NCBI GenBank assembly: GCA_030426865.1 | Contig: JAUHXN010000086.1 | Span: forward strand, 1-10,005 | Length of the DNA: 10,005 nucleotides | Reading direction: 5' to 3' | Source: a bacterium | GTDB taxonomy: Bacteria > Bacteroidota > Ignavibacteria > Kapaibacteriales > UBA2268 | Shown here: one piece after another, positions 6,689 to 10,005 of the stretch | Layout of the letters: every line of letters starts with the position of its first letter | How positions within the stretch are numbered: position 1 is the stretch's first letter | Program-made: the position numbers and the translations under genes | Notes under the pieces: model-generated | The model's database searches: none | What the model was told of the DNA's origin: nothing | What the model saw: the letters and a program-made list of their open reading frames with translations, nothing else

Positions 6689-8257
6689 ATGGACGGATCA
6701 TTAATGATGGCAATAGGTATCGGAATTGCAGTTGCGGCTGTATTCGGTGCTATTGCATATTTTTCAGCAAAAAAAATCGGCGATAAGAAAATCCAAGAAG
6801 CCGAAGCAAGAGCAAAAAAAGTAGTTGACCAAGCTTACGAAAAATCTAACAAGATTAAAAAAGAAAGCAAGTTAGAATTAAAGGAAGAGTGGAGAAAGAA
6901 AAAGCAAGAGTTCGAAAGTACGTATCAAAATAAAAAAGAAGAACTTAAGATAAAAGATACGGCTGTTCAAACTCGTGAAAAAGGAATTGATGAGAAATTA
7001 GATATTATCTTGAAAAAGGAAAAAAATCTACACAATTTCGAGCAAGACCTTAAAAGAAAAGAGCAATCTTTAGAAGAGAAAACTAAAAAAACTAACGCCC
7101 TATTCGAAGAGATGACGCACAAACTAGAGGAAATATCTGGTATGTCGCGCGAAGATGCAAGCAAGCAAATATTCGAAGAATTGGCTAATGACGTTCGCAA
7201 GCGATCAGCTCAAAAGCTTAACCAGATTAGAGAAGATTACAAAGTTAAAGCAAGAAAAGAGGCAGTTAATATAGTTGTCTCTGCTATTCAGCGTTCGGCT
7301 TCTGATATTGCTATTGACAACACAGTATCGATTGTGAACCTAGAAAGCGATGATATGAAAGGGCGTATAATCGGGCGTGAAGGTAGAAATATTCGTGCAT
7401 TCGAGGCAGCGACTGGTATTGATTTGATTATAGATGACACTCCGGAAGCTGTAATTATATCTGGCTATGATCCTTTCAGACGTGAAGTGGCTAAGCGCTC
7501 ATTAGAGACTTTGATGCTAGATGGACGTATTCACCCTGCAAGAAGAGAAGAAATAGTAAATAAAACAGAAAAAGAACTAGAAGAAGAAATAGTTGAAGTA
7601 GGTCAGAAAGCATTGCTAGATTTAGGTCTATCTAATATGAAAGCTGGGTTAGTTTACTATGTCGGTAAGATGAAATATCGCTCGTCTTATGGACAAAACT
7701 TACTTAATCACTCAATAGAAGTGGCTAATATCTGTGGTATTATGGCTGCTCAATTAGATTTGGACATTAACACAGCTAAAAGAGCTGCATTACTACACGA
7801 TATAGGAAAGTGTGCTCCTAAAGAAATGGAAGGCCCACACGCGCTAGTAGGTATGGAATTGGCTATCAAATATAAAGAAAAGCCAATCATTACAAACGCA
7901 ATCGGTGCTCATCACGAAGATATAGAAATGGAATCACCAATTGCTGTACTTGTACAAGCGGCTGACTCTATAAGTGGAGCTAGACCTGGTGCTAGACGTG
8001 AATCATTGGAAAACTACATCAAGCGTTTGGAAAAACTAGAATCTATAGCAAATCAGTGGGATGGTGTAATCAAAACTTACGCTATTCAAGCTGGTCGTGA
8101 TCTAAGAGTGATAGTAGAGCCAACAATTGTGAATGACGCTACTGCCGACGAAATGGCGGATAATATTGCTAGCCGAATCCAAGAGGATATGGAGTATCCG
8201 GGTCAGATTCAAGTTACTGTTATCAGAGAGAAAAGAGCAGTTGCATTAGCAAAATAG
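6689..8257 (+). CDS. rny: Ribonuclease Y
   Basis: RNase Y is a membrane-anchored endoribonuclease that starts decay and processing of many mRNAs. The 522-residue length is typical. Residues 7-26 form the single N-terminal membrane helix. Residues 30-215 are a charged coiled coil used for dimerisation. A KH RNA-binding domain follows at about 212-275, with the GxxG-type loop in GRIIGREGRNIRAFE (225-239) and the family stretch ATGIDLIIDDTPEAV. The HD metal-dependent phosphohydrolase domain follows: H341 (LLNHS), H370-D371 (LLHDIGK), H408-H409 (AHHED) and D426 (AADSISGARPGARRES). The conserved tail GRDLRVIVEP..YPGQIQVTVIRE is present. All catalytic residues are intact. An AGGAG ribosome binding site supports the start. 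Upstream lies the structured non-coding region, and downstream a strong terminator ends the unit. Confidence 0.97.
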   Translation: MDGSLMMAIGIGIAVAAVFGAIAYFSAKKIGDKKIQEAEARAKKVVDQAYEKSNKIKKESKLELKEEWRKKKQEFESTYQNKKEELKIKDTAVQTREKGIDEKLDIILKKEKNLHNFEQDLKRKEQSLEEKTKKTNALFEEMTHKLEEISGMSREDASKQIFEELANDVRKRSAQKLNQIREDYKVKARKEAVNIVVSAIQRSASDIAIDNTVSIVNLESDDMKGRIIGREGRNIRAFEAATGIDLIIDDTPEAVIISGYDPFRREVAKRSLETLMLDGRIHPARREEIVNKTEKELEEEIVEVGQKALLDLGLSNMKAGLVYYVGKMKYRSSYGQNLLNHSIEVANICGIMAAQLDLDINTAKRAALLHDIGKCAPKEMEGPHALVGMELAIKYKEKPIITNAIGAHHEDIEMESPIAVLVQAADSISGARPGARRESLENYIKRLEKLESIANQWDGVIKTYAIQAGRDLRVIVEPTIVNDATADEMADNIASRIQEDMEYPGQIQVTVIREKRAVALAK

Positions 8258-8281
8258 TAAGGTATATAAATGTGAATTTAT

Positions 8282-8317
8282 AAAGAGTGCTAGGTTAATT
8301 CCTTGCACTCTTTTTTT
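8282..8317 (+). terminator. Rho-independent terminator after rny
   Basis: A 9-bp perfect stem (AAAGAGTGC at 8282-8290 with GCACTCTTT at 8305-8313) is extended past one T-T mismatch by AGG/CCT. The loop is TTAATT, and the stem runs into seven T residues (8311-8317). It begins 25 bases after the rny stop and ends the pheT-rny block, separating it from the next gene. Confidence 0.9.
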
Positions 8318-8344
8318 ATGAATGACACAGATAAAAAACTTCGC

Positions 8345-8352
8345 TATATTTG
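8345..8352 (+). promoter_or_regulatory. Bacteroidota-type promoter element for the vWA-domain gene
   Basis: TATATTTG is an exact match to TAnnTTTG, the -7 element of housekeeping promoters in Bacteroidota. The matching -33 TTTG element is not clear: the nearest T-rich string with a G is TTATG at 8316-8320, about 24 bases upstream. Transcription would start near 8358 and leave a leader of about 50 bases. A TATAAT at 8392-8397 is an alternative, but it lies close to the ribosome binding site. Confidence 0.45.
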
Positions 8353-8400
8353 TAACCAATCTTGCAATTTTAGAGTCTATATAGAAAGTAATATAATCTT

Positions 8401-8405
8401 GGAGG
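8401..8405 (+). promoter_or_regulatory. Strong Shine-Dalgarno sequence of the vWA-domain gene
   Basis: GGAGG lies five bases before the ATG at 8411. It supports that start, which is followed at once by a signal peptide. Confidence 0.75.
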
Positions 8406-8410
8406 GCAAA

Positions 8411-10005
8411 ATGAAAAAGTCAATAGTTTTAATATCAGTTCTAATACTATCCTCACTAGTACTACTAGCAAAGAAAACTGTATTAATTAACGAAGCAAAT
8501 GGCAAACCCTTAGTTGGGGTAATGGTATTCTCTGATAAGGACACACTAATCTCTGATAGGTCGGGTCAAATTACAAGTTCAAGCCTTACATCTGCTCCTA
8601 TTGTTACTTATAATAACATATATATCAATAGTGACCTACAATCCGTTACCGTTTATGTTGACTTCCCTTTTACATTGAATAATCCTAAGAAATTAGGAAG
8701 GATAGAAGGTGCAGTTATAGATACTTCTGGTAAGCAGTTATACTCGAGAAAAATAACTCTCTCTAGGGATGGGTTTGAATATAAAACAAGGTCAGTTAGT
8801 AAGGGTGAGTATTTCTTCGACTATTTGGCAGATGGAGATTGGACAATTCAAGTAGAAGGAGATAAAGTTTATAAACCTTTTACATCTAGTATTATATCAA
8901 ATGTTAATAAAGATGTGTTAAAAGAATATGATATCGTTCTTCAATATGCACCAACAATCTACGGTACACTTGAAGCCACAGTATTAGATGATCAGGGCAA
9001 TCCTGCTGAAGGTGCAAGTATTGTTATATTAGGGACAACGAAAGGAGGAAGGATAAAAGATAATGGAATTATTTCTATACCAAAGCTTGAATCTGGTTTG
9101 TATCAAATTAAAATAAGTGTCCCAGAATTTAATTCTATTTATGATAGCGTAATTATAGAATCAGATAAGATTCTTAAAAAGAATTATAGCTTTTCAGAAA
9201 ATGATAAGAAAAAATATGATACTGTGACTGTTATTGACCATGTAAGAAGTTCAAGTAATAGAGAAAATAAGGTCGACGGATTAGATAACGATAACCAATT
9301 CACAGGTGGTTTTGGTAGCTCAGGAGGTTCTTTGGATGACCCTCTTATGCCATCAACGGGTTCTTATTCATACCGTGGGCGTAAAGGAACTTCTGGTTCT
9401 GATTTATCAGGTACATACCCAGATCCTTTAATTGCTACTGGAGCTGTCAAATCTAAAGCTTCTAATGACAAAAGTACTCTTTATGACCCAATTCAACCGT
9501 CTAAAGCATCAAGTAAAGAAATAGAAATCCAAGCTGGCTCATTAACAGCAGGAGAAGTTAATGATTTTCGTAAGTGGGAAATGTGGGCGGATATAGCATC
9601 AGATGAGCTTAGCAAATATATAGACGTTTGGGGAATAGAGCCAACTAAAAGATATACTGTTCAGCTAACTTCGCTGGATAACAAACCAGTGAGCGATGCT
9701 GTTGTTAATCTTATCAGCCAAACTGGTGAAACTATATGGTCAGCTCGTAGTGATAATACGGGCAAAGCTGAACTATGGGCAGATGCTTTTAAAACTATCA
9801 ATGATGATGAAAGTGGTTTGTCAGTTGAGATTTTATACAAAGGTAAAAGGCAAATCAAGAACAACATATCTGACTTCAGAAATGGGATTAATTTCGTAAA
9901 AGTTAATGAGTATTGTTCTCACTCTCAAAATGTAGATATAGTCTTCGCTATGGATGCTACTGGCTCTATGGGCGATGAGATAGAATATCTAAAAACAGAG
10001 TTATT
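8411..10005 (+). CDS. Secreted protein with carboxypeptidase-regulatory-like repeats and a von Willebrand A domain (3' end outside window)
   Basis: The frame is open from the ATG to the window edge: 531 codons with no stop, so the C-terminus is missing. Residues 1-20 are a signal peptide (MKKS, then a long hydrophobic core ending LVLLA). Residues 22-60 and 94-175 look like beta-sandwich modules (INEANGKPLVGVMVFSD; GRIEGAVIDTSGKQL). Residues 184-255 form a carboxypeptidase-regulatory-like domain (LEATVLDDQGNPAEGASIVILGTTKGG). Residues 295-365 are a low-complexity Gly/Ser linker containing SGSDLSGTYPDPLI. Residues 372-395 carry AGSLTAGEVNDFRKWEMW, a motif seen before vWA domains in Bacteroidota surface proteins. 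Residues 413-500 are a further beta-sandwich (VQLTSLDNKPVSDAVVNL, then TGKAELW). From residue 508 VDIVFAMDATGSMGDEI begins a vWA domain with an intact DxTGS metal site (D515-S519). It probably acts at the cell surface or periplasm in adhesion or assembly; substrate and partners are unknown. It has its own promoter and strong ribosome binding site after the rny terminator. Confidence 0.88.
   Translation, partial: MKKSIVLISVLILSSLVLLAKKTVLINEANGKPLVGVMVFSDKDTLISDRSGQITSSSLTSAPIVTYNNIYINSDLQSVTVYVDFPFTLNNPKKLGRIEGAVIDTSGKQLYSRKITLSRDGFEYKTRSVSKGEYFFDYLADGDWTIQVEGDKVYKPFTSSIISNVNKDVLKEYDIVLQYAPTIYGTLEATVLDDQGNPAEGASIVILGTTKGGRIKDNGIISIPKLESGLYQIKISVPEFNSIYDSVIIESDKILKKNYSFSENDKKKYDTVTVIDHVRSSSNRENKVDGLDNDNQFTGGFGSSGGSLDDPLMPSTGSYSYRGRKGTSGSDLSGTYPDPLIATGAVKSKASNDKSTLYDPIQPSKASSKEIEIQAGSLTAGEVNDFRKWEMWADIASDELSKYIDVWGIEPTKRYTVQLTSLDNKPVSDAVVNLISQTGETIWSARSDNTGKAELWADAFKTINDDESGLSVEILYKGKRQIKNNISDFRNGINFVKVNEYCSHSQNVDIVFAMDATGSMGDEIEYLKTEL

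Noticed and set aside
6967..7200. Minus-strand open frame opposite rny (also 3165-3347 and 4440-4637 opposite pheT)
   Set aside because: These are Ser/Phe/Leu-rich antisense readings of well-conserved genes with no independent evidence.
9661..9899. Two overlapping open frames (minus 9661-9867, plus 9696-9899) near the right edge
   Set aside because: The continuous frame from 8411 with signal peptide and vWA domain explains this region; the short frames have no motifs.

Overview
The window looks like part of an AT-rich chromosome from the Bacteroidota/Chlorobiota/Ignavibacteriota (FCB) group. The grounds are: a secreted PD40-propeller/OmpA hybrid protein; a pheT - coiled-coil gene - zapA - rny gene order; a near-absence of Shine-Dalgarno sequences before most genes; one good match to the TAnnTTTG promoter element of that group; and a secreted von Willebrand A protein with carboxypeptidase-regulatory-like repeats. 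No species can be named from sequence alone. There is no sign of phage, transposon, CRISPR or plasmid genes.

Layout. Bases 92-2197 (minus strand) encode a 701-residue envelope protein: signal peptide, lectin-like beta-sandwich, PD40 beta-propeller, carboxypeptidase-regulatory-like domain, and C-terminal OmpA peptidoglycan-binding domain. A 161-base divergent promoter region (2198-2358) separates it from a rightward block. That block holds pheT (phenylalanyl-tRNA synthetase beta chain), a 405-residue coiled-coil protein of unknown function, zapA (FtsZ-ring regulator), a 346-base non-coding gap, and rny (RNase Y). A strong intrinsic terminator at 8282-8317 closes the block. A new transcription unit then starts with its own promoter and strong ribosome binding site. 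It encodes a secreted protein whose von Willebrand A domain begins just before the right edge, so the gene is cut off.

How the genes fit together. The block mixes housekeeping functions: translation (PheT), cell division (ZapA and perhaps the coiled-coil protein) and mRNA decay (RNase Y). Both flanking genes encode exported proteins of the cell envelope or surface.

The most interesting part is the zapA-rny gap (6343-6688). By hand it folds into a roughly 255-base multi-branched RNA: a 16-bp closing helix, several hairpins and a possible H-type pseudoknot. It could be a free small RNA or the 5' leader of rny. The location just after zapA recalls 6S RNA of Gammaproteobacteria, but the fold is not the rod-like 6S shape. 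The second point of interest is the long coiled-coil gene directly before zapA, a candidate divisome partner. All folding was done by eye without energy calculation or alignment.
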